From: Bradyrhizobium sp. CIAT3101
GTDB lineage: Bacteria; Pseudomonadota; Alphaproteobacteria; Rhizobiales; Xanthobacteraceae
Assembly (NCBI RefSeq): GCF_029714945.1
Contig: NZ_CP121634.1
Location: 3,369,001-3,433,000, forward strand
Reading direction: 5' to 3'
Length of the DNA: 64,000 nt
A program made the position numbers and the translations under genes. Below, piece after piece: positions 16,855 through 26,237 of the stretch. Positions within the stretch are counted from its first letter, which is position 1. Every line of letters begins with the position of its first letter. The notes beneath the pieces are model-generated. The model was not told where the DNA came from. It ran no database searches and worked only from the letters and a program-made list of their open reading frames with translations.

Positions 16855-17659
16855 ACGCGATCCTGTTCGTGGTCGGCGCCCGCGCCGCAGCCAGCTGCTT
16901 CTGCAGGCGATCGATGTTTTGCAGGAGGCGCTGGCTGGTCAGCACCAGGAAGTAATAGCCGAACTGCGGATCCTGGAAGTAGATCTCGAGCAGCCGGTCA
17001 TAGGTGATCGTCAGCACCTGGCCGTCTTCGATGCATTCGATCGTTCCGGTGCGCCGGTTATCGGGCGTGAGGAAGCCGAGCTCGCCCATCAGCGCGCCGG
17101 GCCCGATCTCGACGTTGATCTCCTTGACCAGGAACTTGCCCGTGACCGTGAGGAGCATGTCCTTGGCCGGATCGCCCAGCTTGAACAGCGTGTCGCCGTG
17201 ACGATATTTGCGCTCGGTCATGAACGGCTTGAGCCACTCGATCGACATGTCGCCCTCGGCCGCATGCCGCGCCTTCTTGACCAGCTTGAGCATCTGCCTC
17301 AGGCGAAGAGCGTTGATCGGAAGCAACAGCAGATACAGCAGGAACGTCGAGACATTGGCCGAAAGCGCGCCAAAGATGGCGAAGAAGGCGCAGCCGATCA
17401 TGTTGGCGACGCGCAAGGGCACCATGGTCCGCATCAGCAGGGTGGCGACGAAGAAGCCGGCGCCGACCGCGGCGAACATGTTGGCCAGCGTAATGTTGTG
17501 GACGAAGATCTCCAGCAGCCGGTTGAAGATCGCGTCGTAGGTGACGTTGTTGGGATCGAGGCCCATCTGGACCAGGATCTTCGCGATCCTGAGATTATCC
17601 GTCGCCGCGTCCAGAATGCGGTCGAGGATCGAGGAAATGTCTGCGCTGCCGGACGGCAT
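16853..17659 (-). CDS. Membrane protein with C-terminal cyclic-nucleotide-binding domain
   Basis: 268-residue protein. Residues about 50-125 form three hydrophobic segments (around NMFAAVGAGFFVATLLM, ANMIGCAFFAIFGAL and FLLYLLLLPINAL). A CRP-like nucleotide-binding barrel follows from about 155, with FKLGDPAKDMLLTVTGKF and a phosphate-binding-like GALMGELGFLTPDNRRTGT. There is no helix-turn-helix. The layout, three membrane helices plus a cNMP domain, recalls Popeye proteins. The ATG at 17659 follows CAGGGA; a longer frame to 17794 is less likely. Ligand and role are unknown. Confidence 0.8.
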   Translation of the reverse strand: MPSGSADISSILDRILDAATDNLRIAKILVQMGLDPNNVTYDAIFNRLLEIFVHNITLANMFAAVGAGFFVATLLMRTMVPLRVANMIGCAFFAIFGALSANVSTFLLYLLLLPINALRLRQMLKLVKKARHAAEGDMSIEWLKPFMTERKYRHGDTLFKLGDPAKDMLLTVTGKFLVKEINVEIGPGALMGELGFLTPDNRRTGTIECIEDGQVLTITYDRLLEIYFQDPQFGYYFLVLTSQRLLQNIDRLQKQLAAARAPTTNRIA

Positions 17660-17930
17660 GGTACTATCCCTGCGTAAGGCCTTCAGTCCTGCTCGGTATT
17701 CGTATAGCCGAAATCGAATGACGACCGCTTGAATGAAGCCTTCGGCCGTCATGCTGCAAGAGGCAAATTTTAGCCTGATCGGGCATTTCGGCAATTGCCC
17801 GTTGGTTGCGCGTATGGCCTTGATGCAGCCGTGATTCGGGGCTGCCGGGGTGTGGGCCCGGGCGTCGCGAACGGACTTCGGACGGAGTTTGAGCGAACTT
17901 AGCTGTCCGGCGCGGCGGGGGCTCCGGGCC

Positions 17931-19025
17931 TCAGGGCTTGGTGGCCGGCTGGATGACCTGCTGATCGACGAGGGTCAGGTGCCCGGGCAGCGCGCCGGCG
18001 CGGACCAGCATGGCGACGCTGTTGGCTTCCTCGAGGGTGAAATTGCCCGAGATCTGGACCGAGCCGCCGGTGATGGGCTCGCGGATCACGGGGGCCGAGA
18101 TCACCTTGTCGTCGAGCACGATGGCGAAGGGTCTGCCGACGCTCTCTTCCGTGACGTGGGCGAGGCGCCGGGTGCCGCGTCCGTTGAAGCGGAACGAAGC
18201 GACCGGGTCCTTGGTGCCGGCCGCAAAGCCGGGCGCCGCATAGCTGATGTCGTCGCCGTCCAGCGCACTGTCCTTGGCGACCAGATAGGGTCGCTTGTCC
18301 TTGAAACCGAGCAGGACTTCGGTGCCTTCGGGCGGTGTGCCGGATTGTGCCTGCTCCGGTGACATCGAGGCATCGACCAGGCGGAAGCTGACCTTGACCT
18401 TCCGCGCGAAGATCGCGGTGACGCGCTCGAGGTCGGTCACACCAGGCAGGACGATGCGGATGCGGTCGGTCCCGTCAGGGACGACGCTGACGAGCTTGAC
18501 GCCGGAATCCTTGAGGCGCTGCTCGATCATGGCAATGGAATCTTCGACGAGGTCATTCAGCCGAGCAGCGGATGCGGCATCGGTCGGCGCGAGCCTGACC
18601 GCGCCGTCGCCGCCGTCGGTCACGGCAATCGCATGCGAGGGCAGTCCGTCCGCGGCCGAGGCGAGTTTGCGCGCCAGCTGATCGCGGCCCTTGGCGTCCG
18701 CGATCTTCACGTCGACGCCGCCGTCGCGGATCGCAAGATTGGAGAAGGCGACATGGCCGTCGTGCAAGGTCTTGTAGACGTCGTCGCGCAGATCCGTGAC
18801 GACGCTTTCGCGCAGGCCGGAGCTGTCCACCTGGTAGACGATGCATGACCCGCCGAGCGCCTGCATCTTGTCGCCGATGAAGGCCGTGACCTTAGCCCGC
18901 ATCTTGTCGAGCGGGCCATCGGCGAGCGCGGCGCGCGGCAGGGCGATCGCCGTTGCCGTGATCGCCGACGTCATGGCGAGTGCAACGATCAGCCGTGTGG
19001 CGCGGTCCCGCGGGGGCGTGGTCAT
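17931..19025 (-). CDS. Exported stand-alone SecD P1-like domain protein
   Basis: 364-residue protein with a signal peptide (to about ALADG). The rest resembles the periplasmic P1 domain of SecD, including DRIRIVLPGVTDLERV, a long insert, and the head region FNGRGTRRLAHVTEESVGRPFAIVLDDKVISAPVI. It also has the P1-like GSVQISGNFTLEEANSVAMLVRAGALP. The membrane helices that follow P1 in true SecD are missing, so it cannot be a translocase subunit by itself. The ATG at 19025 follows GAGGTGA. It may assist folding or export in the periplasm; function is unknown. Confidence 0.82.
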   Translation of the reverse strand: MTTPPRDRATRLIVALAMTSAITATAIALPRAALADGPLDKMRAKVTAFIGDKMQALGGSCIVYQVDSSGLRESVVTDLRDDVYKTLHDGHVAFSNLAIRDGGVDVKIADAKGRDQLARKLASAADGLPSHAIAVTDGGDGAVRLAPTDAASAARLNDLVEDSIAMIEQRLKDSGVKLVSVVPDGTDRIRIVLPGVTDLERVTAIFARKVKVSFRLVDASMSPEQAQSGTPPEGTEVLLGFKDKRPYLVAKDSALDGDDISYAAPGFAAGTKDPVASFRFNGRGTRRLAHVTEESVGRPFAIVLDDKVISAPVIREPITGGSVQISGNFTLEEANSVAMLVRAGALPGHLTLVDQQVIQPATKP

Positions 19026-19274
19026 GATCACCTCGAGTCTTGCGGCAGGACGCTGGCCGGCGAATCCGACGCATGTTCTTGGTCCCCGGATCGGGCGCGG
19101 AGGTTCAAAAGGACGCGCACCCGAGTGCTACGACCGTAGCCGTTAGGCCATGGACGAACGCCAAATCATCCATCATTCTGTCCGCGCTCGACCGGTCATC
19201 GGTCGAGGTCTCGCCGAACCAAAATGTCAAAAGACAGGCGGCGAGGGAATGCATCCGAGGGAGGACGGAATTCC

Positions 19275-21182
19275 ATGGCGGGCATCCACGCGCTCGATCG
19301 GCTCATCGGCAATGACTATCCGGAGCTTTTGACGGACGAGGAGGTCCGGGTCTTTGAGCAGGTCCCTTACGCGGACCGCGTCGCGGCAGAGAGCACCTAT
19401 GATGCCATCAGGCTCGGAGCTGCGCGCAATCCCGACGCGGCAGCGATTCAGTTTCTGCAAAATGCCGATCCGGCGGATACGCCGCTCGTCGTCACCTACC
19501 GCGATTTCATCGCGCGCGTGACGCAGGCCGCCAACATGTTTCATGCGCTCGGCGCGGAAAAGGGCGACGTCATCTCCTTCATGCTGCCGTTGCTGCCCGA
19601 TGCCTTCGTGACGCTGTTCGGTGCGGAGGCCGCCGGCATCGCCAATCCCGTCAACCCGCTGCTCGAGCCGCACCAGATCGCGGAAATTCTGGAGGCGGCG
19701 AACACGAAAATCCTGGTGGCGCTCGGGCCGATGCCGGGCACCGACATCTGGCAGAAGGTCGAGCAGATCCGCCCGCAGCTCAGGCACCTCAAGGCGATCG
19801 TGCAGGTAGCCGGCGGCGGCGATTCCGCCAACGGAATCTTCGCGTTCAACGATTTGATCAAGCAGCAGCCGTCCGACCGGCTTGTCGGCGGGCGCAAGAT
19901 TTCGGGCAGCGACATCGCTGCATACTTCCACACGGGCGGCACCACCGGCACACCAAAACTGGTGCGGCATACCCACGCCAACCAGGTCTATCAGGCCTGG
20001 GCACTCAACCTGCTGTTGAAGTCGAAACCGGGCGCGAACATGCTGTTCGGCATGCCGCTGTTTCACGTCGGCGGATCATTGACGCAGGTGCTGCTGACGC
20101 TCTCCGCCGGCGGCTCGCTGGTCGTGCTGTCGCCGAGCGGCTGGCGCAATCCGAACGCGGTGAAGAACATCTGGGGCCTGGTTGAGCGCTTCAAGCCCGA
20201 GGCGCTGTCGAGCGTGCCGACGGTGCTCGCCGCGACGCTCGCGGTGCCCCCCGGAAATGCCGACATCTCCAGCCTGAAATATGCAGCCGGTGGCGGCTCG
20301 GCGATCCCGGTCGCAGTGGGATCTGCGATCCAGGAAAAACTCAAGCTGCCGGTGGTCGAGGTCTACGGCATGACCGAGACATCGAGCGTGCATACGCTCG
20401 CCTATCCGAGCCGACCGATCAGGCTCGGCTCGGTCGGTCTTCCCATGCCATACGCGCGCGTCCGCATCGTGCAGCTCGATGCCGATGGCAACCTGATCCG
20501 CGATTGCAAGCCGGACGAGATCGGCGTCGTTATCATGGCCGGGCCCGGCGTGTTCGGTGGCTATCTCAACGACGCCCACAACCAGGGGGCCTTCGTCGAC
20601 GAGGTCTGGGTCAATTCCGGCGATCTCGGCCGGCTCGATGCCGACGGCTATCTCTGGATCACCGGCCGCGCCAAGGACCTCGTGATCCGCGGCGGCCACA
20701 ACATCGATCCGGCACCGATCGAGGAGATCATGTTCCGCCATCCCGCCGTCGGTTTCGCTGCGGTGGTCGGCCAACCCGACGCTTACGCAGGCGAGTTGCC
20801 GGTTGGATATGTACAGTTGAAGCCCGGTGCGTCCGTCGAGCCCGGCGAGCTCGAGACGTGGGTGCGCGAGCGCACGCCGGAGCGCGCCGCCGTTCCGGTG
20901 CAGATCATTCCGATCGATCCGATGCCGGTGACCGGCGTCGGCAAGGTATTCAAGCCGCAACTGCGCTGGGACGCGGCGCAGCGCGTGTTCACGAAAGTGC
21001 TGACGCCGCTGACCGCGCGCGGCATCGACTGCAAGGTCAAGGTCGGCGCCCATGGCAGCCACGGCTCGATCGCAACCGTGACGGTTGTGGGCGCGCCGGG
21101 GGACAAGCAGGAGGCGGTCGCCGGCGAGGTGCACGCGCTGCTCGACCCGTTCGTGATGCGGCATGAGGTGGTTTTCGGCTAA
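19275..21182 (+). CDS. Acyl-CoA synthetase (AMP-binding)
   Basis: 635-residue ANL-superfamily ligase that activates a carboxylic acid as acyl-AMP and passes it to CoA. The ATP loop is FHTGGTTGTPKLVRHTH, followed by YGMTETSS, then SGDLGRLDADGYLWITGRAKDLVIRGG and the late lysine in GVGKVFKPQLR. A FadD-like enzyme is usually about 550 residues; the extra length is mainly a roughly 60-residue C-terminal tail. The ATG at 19275 follows GGGAGGAC. No transferase or dehydrogenase lies nearby, so chain length and pathway are open. Confidence 0.9.
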   Translation: MAGIHALDRLIGNDYPELLTDEEVRVFEQVPYADRVAAESTYDAIRLGAARNPDAAAIQFLQNADPADTPLVVTYRDFIARVTQAANMFHALGAEKGDVISFMLPLLPDAFVTLFGAEAAGIANPVNPLLEPHQIAEILEAANTKILVALGPMPGTDIWQKVEQIRPQLRHLKAIVQVAGGGDSANGIFAFNDLIKQQPSDRLVGGRKISGSDIAAYFHTGGTTGTPKLVRHTHANQVYQAWALNLLLKSKPGANMLFGMPLFHVGGSLTQVLLTLSAGGSLVVLSPSGWRNPNAVKNIWGLVERFKPEALSSVPTVLAATLAVPPGNADISSLKYAAGGGSAIPVAVGSAIQEKLKLPVVEVYGMTETSSVHTLAYPSRPIRLGSVGLPMPYARVRIVQLDADGNLIRDCKPDEIGVVIMAGPGVFGGYLNDAHNQGAFVDEVWVNSGDLGRLDADGYLWITGRAKDLVIRGGHNIDPAPIEEIMFRHPAVGFAAVVGQPDAYAGELPVGYVQLKPGASVEPGELETWVRERTPERAAVPVQIIPIDPMPVTGVGKVFKPQLRWDAAQRVFTKVLTPLTARGIDCKVKVGAHGSHGSIATVTVVGAPGDKQEAVAGEVHALLDPFVMRHEVVFG

Positions 21183-21197
21183 TTGGGGATAAGCCCG

Positions 21198-21224
21198 ATG
21201 GGGCCGCACGCGGCATGGCCCCAT
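21198..21224. other. Hairpin between convergent genes
   Basis: An 8-bp stem (ATGGGGCC 21198-21205 with GGCCCCAT 21217-21224) sits 16 bases after the acyl-CoA synthetase stop and 27 bases before the end of the convergent gene. It lacks a T-run, so it is at most a weak terminator. Confidence 0.4.
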
Positions 21225-21251
21225 GTCTTCCGATCGCATGGCGCATCGCCG

Positions 21252-22625
21252 CTACCCGCGGATCGCCGCATTGGCCCTTTCGGCTGCGCCCGTCATCGCA
21301 TCCTTCGCCGATTTCGCACCGTTGACCACTTCATTCACGCCGATCATGAAGGCGTCCAGGATCGGTCTCGATTGCGGATGGAAAAGGATCGCCTTGGCGC
21401 GGTCGACATCGGCATTCTGCAAATTGGTCAGCGCCGCCTCTGCTGCCTCCGAGCCGAACGCCGTCTTGAAGCCCTCGCTCGACCAGGCCGACACGCGTGT
21501 CGTCGCCAGCCCCGCAGCGGCAGTCCGCAACGAGGTCGCCTTGCTCGTCGCCCAGAGCAGGAACAGGAAAGCCGCCCGCTTGTTTCGGGATTTGGAATTG
21601 ATGCACGCTTGCCAGTGCGACATGAAGGGGACGGGTCCGCGACCGGCGAGATGCGGAAAGGTTGCAAACCCGGCCTGCTTGGCGACATGGCTTTTCGCAG
21701 GATTGGAGATGTCGGTTGCGAAGTTGCTGCTGTCGATTGCCATCGCCGTCCGCCCCTGAAGGAAGTCGTCCAGCACGTTGTACCATTCATAGCTGCCGAC
21801 GCCGGCAGGCCCGGCCTGGCTGAGCAGCTGTCCGTACATCTCGACGGCCGCGATCGCCTCCGGGCTCGCGAAAGCGACCTTGTTGTGCTCGACCATGGCC
21901 CCACCGTAGGAGAACACGAAGCCCATGGCCGGTGGGGAGGAATTGCCGCCGGCCTGGGCCCGCATGGTGATCCCCGACATCCCGTTGGTCTTGACCGCCC
22001 TGGCCACGACAAGCAGCTCGTCGAAAGTCCGGGGAAGCGGCTGGTCCTTGGCTGCCAGCGCATCCTTGTTGACGAAAAGCGTCATCGCCTCGGAGGTAAT
22101 CGGAACGGCATACCGTTCGCCGTCCGACCACAGCGGGAAAGCTCGAGCCGTCTTGAGCAGGTCGCCCTCGTCATACCACGCAGGATCGGTCAGCGACCTG
22201 TTGGAAAAATAGCCGTTGAGCGGCTCCAGCCATCCGTTCGAGATGCCCTGGCCATAGGTCGTGAACATGAAGACGTCGGGCGTGCTGCTGCCGCGGGCGA
22301 GCTTGATCGGCGTGGCGCCGAGGTAGGTGGTTTCCAGTTGGAAATCGATGGTGACATTGATGCCGGTGAGTATGGTGAACTCCGGCAACAGCGGCGCGAT
22401 CGCATTCGACCACGGATGGATCGCTCCCGAAAGCGCGATCGTCTGTCCCGCAAATTGCTTCCAGTCGATCGCGGCGGCATAGTCCGGGGGAGCATCTTCC
22501 GCCAGGCCTCGCCCTGGCAACAGCCCGACTGCGGGCAAGACGGCTCCCGCCGCTCCCAATCCCTTGACGAAGCTCCGACGGCTGGTTGACACCCCACCGC
22601 TCCATGAGTTTCCGCCTGGCACCAT
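21252..22625 (-). CDS. Extracellular solute-binding protein, family 1 (Tat-exported)
   Basis: 457-residue periplasmic binding protein of the sugar ABC-transporter class. The N-terminus carries a twin-arginine signal (STSRRSFVKGLGAAG near residues 13-27), so it is probably exported folded. Family 1 features include FVNKDALAAKD and the QGRTAMAIDSSN segment. No permease or ATPase gene is adjacent, so it is an orphan here. It is divergent from a CHASE3 histidine kinase 197 bases away. It could feed a remote transporter or serve as a periplasmic sensor partner. The ligand is unknown. Confidence 0.87.
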   Translation of the reverse strand: MVPGGNSWSGGVSTSRRSFVKGLGAAGAVLPAVGLLPGRGLAEDAPPDYAAAIDWKQFAGQTIALSGAIHPWSNAIAPLLPEFTILTGINVTIDFQLETTYLGATPIKLARGSSTPDVFMFTTYGQGISNGWLEPLNGYFSNRSLTDPAWYDEGDLLKTARAFPLWSDGERYAVPITSEAMTLFVNKDALAAKDQPLPRTFDELLVVARAVKTNGMSGITMRAQAGGNSSPPAMGFVFSYGGAMVEHNKVAFASPEAIAAVEMYGQLLSQAGPAGVGSYEWYNVLDDFLQGRTAMAIDSSNFATDISNPAKSHVAKQAGFATFPHLAGRGPVPFMSHWQACINSKSRNKRAAFLFLLWATSKATSLRTAAAGLATTRVSAWSSEGFKTAFGSEAAEAALTNLQNADVDRAKAILFHPQSRPILDAFMIGVNEVVNGAKSAKDAMTGAAERANAAIRG

Positions 22626-22822
22626 GTTGGCGCTTCAAATTGCGAGCAGTCAATTGCACCAAAGGGGACGTCAGCCGTGACATTGTGCCCCGCCAACCGG
22701 CGGATTTCGGCGCCGGCGTAGCGTGCGTCGAGAATGGCTGGTTCCCCGCTCACCTGCGCGGACCCACCCATGCTATCGTTCCGGCAACACTCCGCTCCGA
22801 CGCGCGTCGATGATCCACGGCC

Positions 22823-24676
22823 ATGCCAGTCTTCGCTCCTGGGTATTATCTGCGGTGGTTTACTCGTCCGCTGATCTTTGCGGTCGCAGTGCTGGTGGCC
22901 CTTTTTATCGCGACCGGCTTCCTCGGCCTGCAATATTGGGAGGAGCGGCAAGCAGCTCATCAATTCACCGAGCATAGCCGGCAGGTGCTCGAAACGCTCG
23001 ATCGGCTGCGGGCGATCGTCGCGGAACTGGAGACCGAACGGCGCGGGTATCTCATGACTCTCGACCCCGCCTATCTCAAGGCCTACGGCGTCTCTGACGA
23101 AAGTGTACGACGGGAGGCCCAGGCGCTACAGACGCTGGTCGCGGACGATCCGTTGCAAGGCCTTCGGGCCGGACATCTGGCACTGACCGTTGCGGCAACG
23201 CTACGCGAAATCGACGAGCTGCTGAAGACGGCCGGTACGTCCGGGCTGGCCGCGCTGGCAATGATCCGCAGCATGGATGAGATACGCTCGCAAATCGACC
23301 AGATGGTGGACCACGAGCGCTTTCGGCTCGCCGACCGGGAGGCGCGCGCTGAAGCATTCGAGCGACGCTGGACCTGGCTGATCGCCGGCGCCGTTGTCCT
23401 CGTCGTCGCGCTGGCCGGAGCTGCGCTGGCGCTCGCGCGGCTCGAAGCGAAACGGCGAAGAATGGCGACCGAGGAGAACATCCAGCTCCAGAGCGATCTT
23501 GCAGCACGAGATATCAAGATCCGGCGGCTGTTCGATGCCAACATCATCGGCATCATCATCTGGGAAGTCGAGGGACGCATTCTGGAGGCTAACGATGCAT
23601 TCCTTCGCATCGTGGGATACGACCGGGAGGATCTCGCCTCAGGGCGTTTGCATCGGACCGACCTCACACCGCCGGAATGGCGCGACCGCGATTTGCAGAC
23701 CGTGACGGAATTGAAGCGGATCGGGTCGGCGCAACCATTCGAGAAGGAGTATGTGCGGAAGGATGGAAGCCGGGTGCCGGTGCTGATCGGCGGGACCATG
23801 TTTGGGGAAGGTACCGATAATGGCGTCGGCTTCGTCCTTGATCTGACGCCACTCAAGCGGGCGGAAGCCGAAAGCCGCGAACACGAGCGGCGCTACCGTG
23901 AAGCCCTGATGGAGCTCGCGCACGCAAATCGCGTCACCACGATGGGGCAACTGACCGCTTCGATTGCCCATGAAGTCAACCAGCCGATCGCCGCGATGGT
24001 GGCGAACGCCGAGGCCGGGTTGAACTGGCTGGAGGCCCAGCCGCCGAATTTGGAGCGGGTTCGACAGACGTTCGGCTGGATTACCAGTGACGGCATGCGC
24101 GCCGGCGACATCATCGGCCGGATTCGGGCGCTCATCAGGAATGCTCCCCCGCAAAAAGAGAATCTGGAGATCAACCCGGCGGTGCTTGAGGTCATCGCGC
24201 TGACCCGCAGCGAAGCGTTCAAGAACAGCGTCTCGGTGCGAACGCAGTTTGCCGAGGGCTTGCCGGCCGTTCAGGCAGATCGGGTTCAACTTCAGCAAGT
24301 GGTGCTCAACCTGATCGTCAACGCGATCGAGGCGATGGCCGCTGTCGGTGAGGGGGAGCGCGAGTTGCTGATCAGCACCGGTTGGGATGCATCGGACGGC
24401 GTGCACGTCACTTTGCGGGATTCCGGTCTGGGGCTGGATCCGAAGAACGTGGAGCGCCTGTTCGAAGCCTTCTACACCACCAAGCCCACTGGCATGGGGA
24501 TGGGCCTCGCCATCTGCCGCTCGATCATCGAGGCGCATGGCGGACGGATGTGGGCTGGCGCAAACGAGCCGCGGGGCGCCGTCTTCCAGTTCACTCTACC
24601 TCTCGCGTCAGACCAGACCGCACCTCGCCCGATGAGGGCGGATGAGCCAATAGGTCTACGCTCTGCGGCCCGCTGA
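22823..24676 (+). CDS. Sensor histidine kinase with CHASE3 and PAS domains
   Basis: 617-residue inner-membrane kinase. Helix 1 is near residues 15-38, followed by a periplasmic CHASE3 four-helix domain (about 45-180, with ETERRGYLMTLDPAYL), helix 2 near 190-212, a PAS domain (about 235-355), a dimerisation region with IAHEVNQP (His phosphorylation site near 390), and an ATPase domain with NLIVNAIEAM and GMGMGLAICRSII. It resembles the kinases of redox or aromatic two-component pairs, but no response regulator follows, so the partner must be elsewhere. Confidence 0.92.
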   Translation: MPVFAPGYYLRWFTRPLIFAVAVLVALFIATGFLGLQYWEERQAAHQFTEHSRQVLETLDRLRAIVAELETERRGYLMTLDPAYLKAYGVSDESVRREAQALQTLVADDPLQGLRAGHLALTVAATLREIDELLKTAGTSGLAALAMIRSMDEIRSQIDQMVDHERFRLADREARAEAFERRWTWLIAGAVVLVVALAGAALALARLEAKRRRMATEENIQLQSDLAARDIKIRRLFDANIIGIIIWEVEGRILEANDAFLRIVGYDREDLASGRLHRTDLTPPEWRDRDLQTVTELKRIGSAQPFEKEYVRKDGSRVPVLIGGTMFGEGTDNGVGFVLDLTPLKRAEAESREHERRYREALMELAHANRVTTMGQLTASIAHEVNQPIAAMVANAEAGLNWLEAQPPNLERVRQTFGWITSDGMRAGDIIGRIRALIRNAPPQKENLEINPAVLEVIALTRSEAFKNSVSVRTQFAEGLPAVQADRVQLQQVVLNLIVNAIEAMAAVGEGERELLISTGWDASDGVHVTLRDSGLGLDPKNVERLFEAFYTTKPTGMGMGLAICRSIIEAHGGRMWAGANEPRGAVFQFTLPLASDQTAPRPMRADEPIGLRSAAR

Positions 24677-24813
24677 CAGGCGGTGCGCGCAGCGCGTCTT
24701 CACCAATTTGCTGACGCAGCTCGTCGATCGTGACGCTTGCATGGCGGACGACACAAGGCTTGCGTGCCTCGCCGCAAGCGAGCATCATCTCGCCAAAAAA
24801 TGGGGGAAACGCG

Positions 24814-26139
24814 ATGCCTGAAGTCACTCGCCGCAGCCATCTTCGGCAATTGTCGGCCGTGCTCGGATCTGCCGCGCTGTCTGGCTGGTCGGGGCCGGCA
24901 CGGGCTGCAGAGCCGGACGTTCCCCCTGAAGGCATCGGCAAGGGCATCCAGCACATCTCCTACAGCGACATCGGCGGGCGGCCCGACAGCGTGCAGGTGA
25001 TGTTCAACCGGCAGCACATCTATGTCGGGCACATGTTCAGCGACGGCGTGACGATCCTGGACGCCTCCGATCCGCGTGCGCTGAAGCCGGTCAATTTCTT
25101 CACCGCGGGACAGTACACCCGCACCCACCATCTGCAGGTGGCTGAAGATATGCTGCTGCTTGCGAACGGCGCCAACATCGTCGCGATGCAGTCCTACGAC
25201 AACATGCGCGGTTATTTCGAGAACACGCTGGTCGACAGCATCACCAAGGCGAAAAAATTCCGCTCTGGCCTCTCCATCCACGACATCTCCAAACCCGGCG
25301 AGATGCGCGAGATCGCATTCCTGGAAATGCCCGGCTTCGGCATCAACCGGCTGTGGTGGCCCGGTGGGCGCTACGCCTATGTGTCGGCGCATTTCGACGG
25401 GTTCACCGACCACATCCTCTGCGTGGTCGACCTCAGGACCATCACCAAGCCGGAGATCGTCGCGAAATGGTGGCTGCCGGGGATGAACCGTGCGGCCGGC
25501 GAGCCGGCGACGCCGAAGGGCAAGCGCTTTGCGCTACATCACATGATCACGGCGGGCGATCGCGGCTATGCGGCCTGGCGCGACGGCGGCTTCACCATCC
25601 ACGACATCGGCGATCCCACCAATCCAAAGCTGCTGTCGCACATCAACTGGTCGCCGCCCTTCGCCGGCGGCACGCATACGCCGCTGCCGCTGCCGAAGCG
25701 TCAGCTCGCAATCGTCGCGGATGAAGCGAACGCGGACCAATGCGCCAAGGGCCTGTTCCACACCTTCGTGCTCGACGTGCGCGCGCCGGAAAACCCGGTG
25801 CCGATCGCAACCCTGCCGACGCCGCGCGACCGCGATTTTTGCACCAACGGCACCTTCGGTCCGCATAATCTGCACGAGAACCGTCCCGGCGCGTTCCAGA
25901 GCGAGGAGACGATTTTCGCGACCTATAACAATGCCGGCGTGCGGGTGTTCGACGTCAGGGACGCCTTTGCGCCGAAGGAACTCGCCTACTGGGTGCCGCC
26001 GACGCCGAAGAAGCTCGTCGACCCCCGTCCGAACGTCGCGCTCGCGGCGAAGACGTGCGACGCCTATGTCCGGCCCGACGGGATGATGTTCGTCAGCGAC
26101 TGGAACGCCGGCATGCACGTGCTGCAATATCAGGGATGA
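24814..26139 (+). CDS. Exported LVIVD-repeat-like beta-propeller protein
   Basis: 441-residue protein with an N-terminal export signal containing TRRSHLRQLSAVLGSAALSG. The mature part has repeated strands of the DVxDPxxPxxL type (VTILDASDPRALKPV, LSIHDISKPGEMREI, FTIHDIGDPTNPKLL, VRVFDVRDAFAPKEL), which are typical of LVIVD or choice-of-anchor propellers. Conserved His clusters (GQYTRTHHLQ, FALHHMITAGD) suggest a metal or ligand site. The ATG at 24814 follows GGGGGAAAC. No enzymatic role is evident and neighbours do not help. Confidence 0.75.
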   Translation: MPEVTRRSHLRQLSAVLGSAALSGWSGPARAAEPDVPPEGIGKGIQHISYSDIGGRPDSVQVMFNRQHIYVGHMFSDGVTILDASDPRALKPVNFFTAGQYTRTHHLQVAEDMLLLANGANIVAMQSYDNMRGYFENTLVDSITKAKKFRSGLSIHDISKPGEMREIAFLEMPGFGINRLWWPGGRYAYVSAHFDGFTDHILCVVDLRTITKPEIVAKWWLPGMNRAAGEPATPKGKRFALHHMITAGDRGYAAWRDGGFTIHDIGDPTNPKLLSHINWSPPFAGGTHTPLPLPKRQLAIVADEANADQCAKGLFHTFVLDVRAPENPVPIATLPTPRDRDFCTNGTFGPHNLHENRPGAFQSEETIFATYNNAGVRVFDVRDAFAPKELAYWVPPTPKKLVDPRPNVALAAKTCDAYVRPDGMMFVSDWNAGMHVLQYQG

Positions 26140-26144
26140 ACTGC

Positions 26145-26222
26145 CGTAGGGTGGGCAAAGGCGCGAAGCGCCGTGCCCACCATTCGCAGTGGTGGGCACG
26201 CTGTCGCTTTGCCCACCCTACG
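26145..26222. repeat. Complete palindromic REP element (GTAGGGTGGGCA type)
   Basis: The outer arms CGTAGGGTGGGCAAAG and CTTTGCCCACCCTACG are perfectly inverted. Inner arms GTGCCCACC and GGTGGGCAC flank an eight-base loop. The element lies between convergent genes. A second, shorter copy lies at 59730-59798, which shows it is dispersed. Confidence 0.9.
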
Positions 26223-26237
26223 AGATCGAGACCGACG

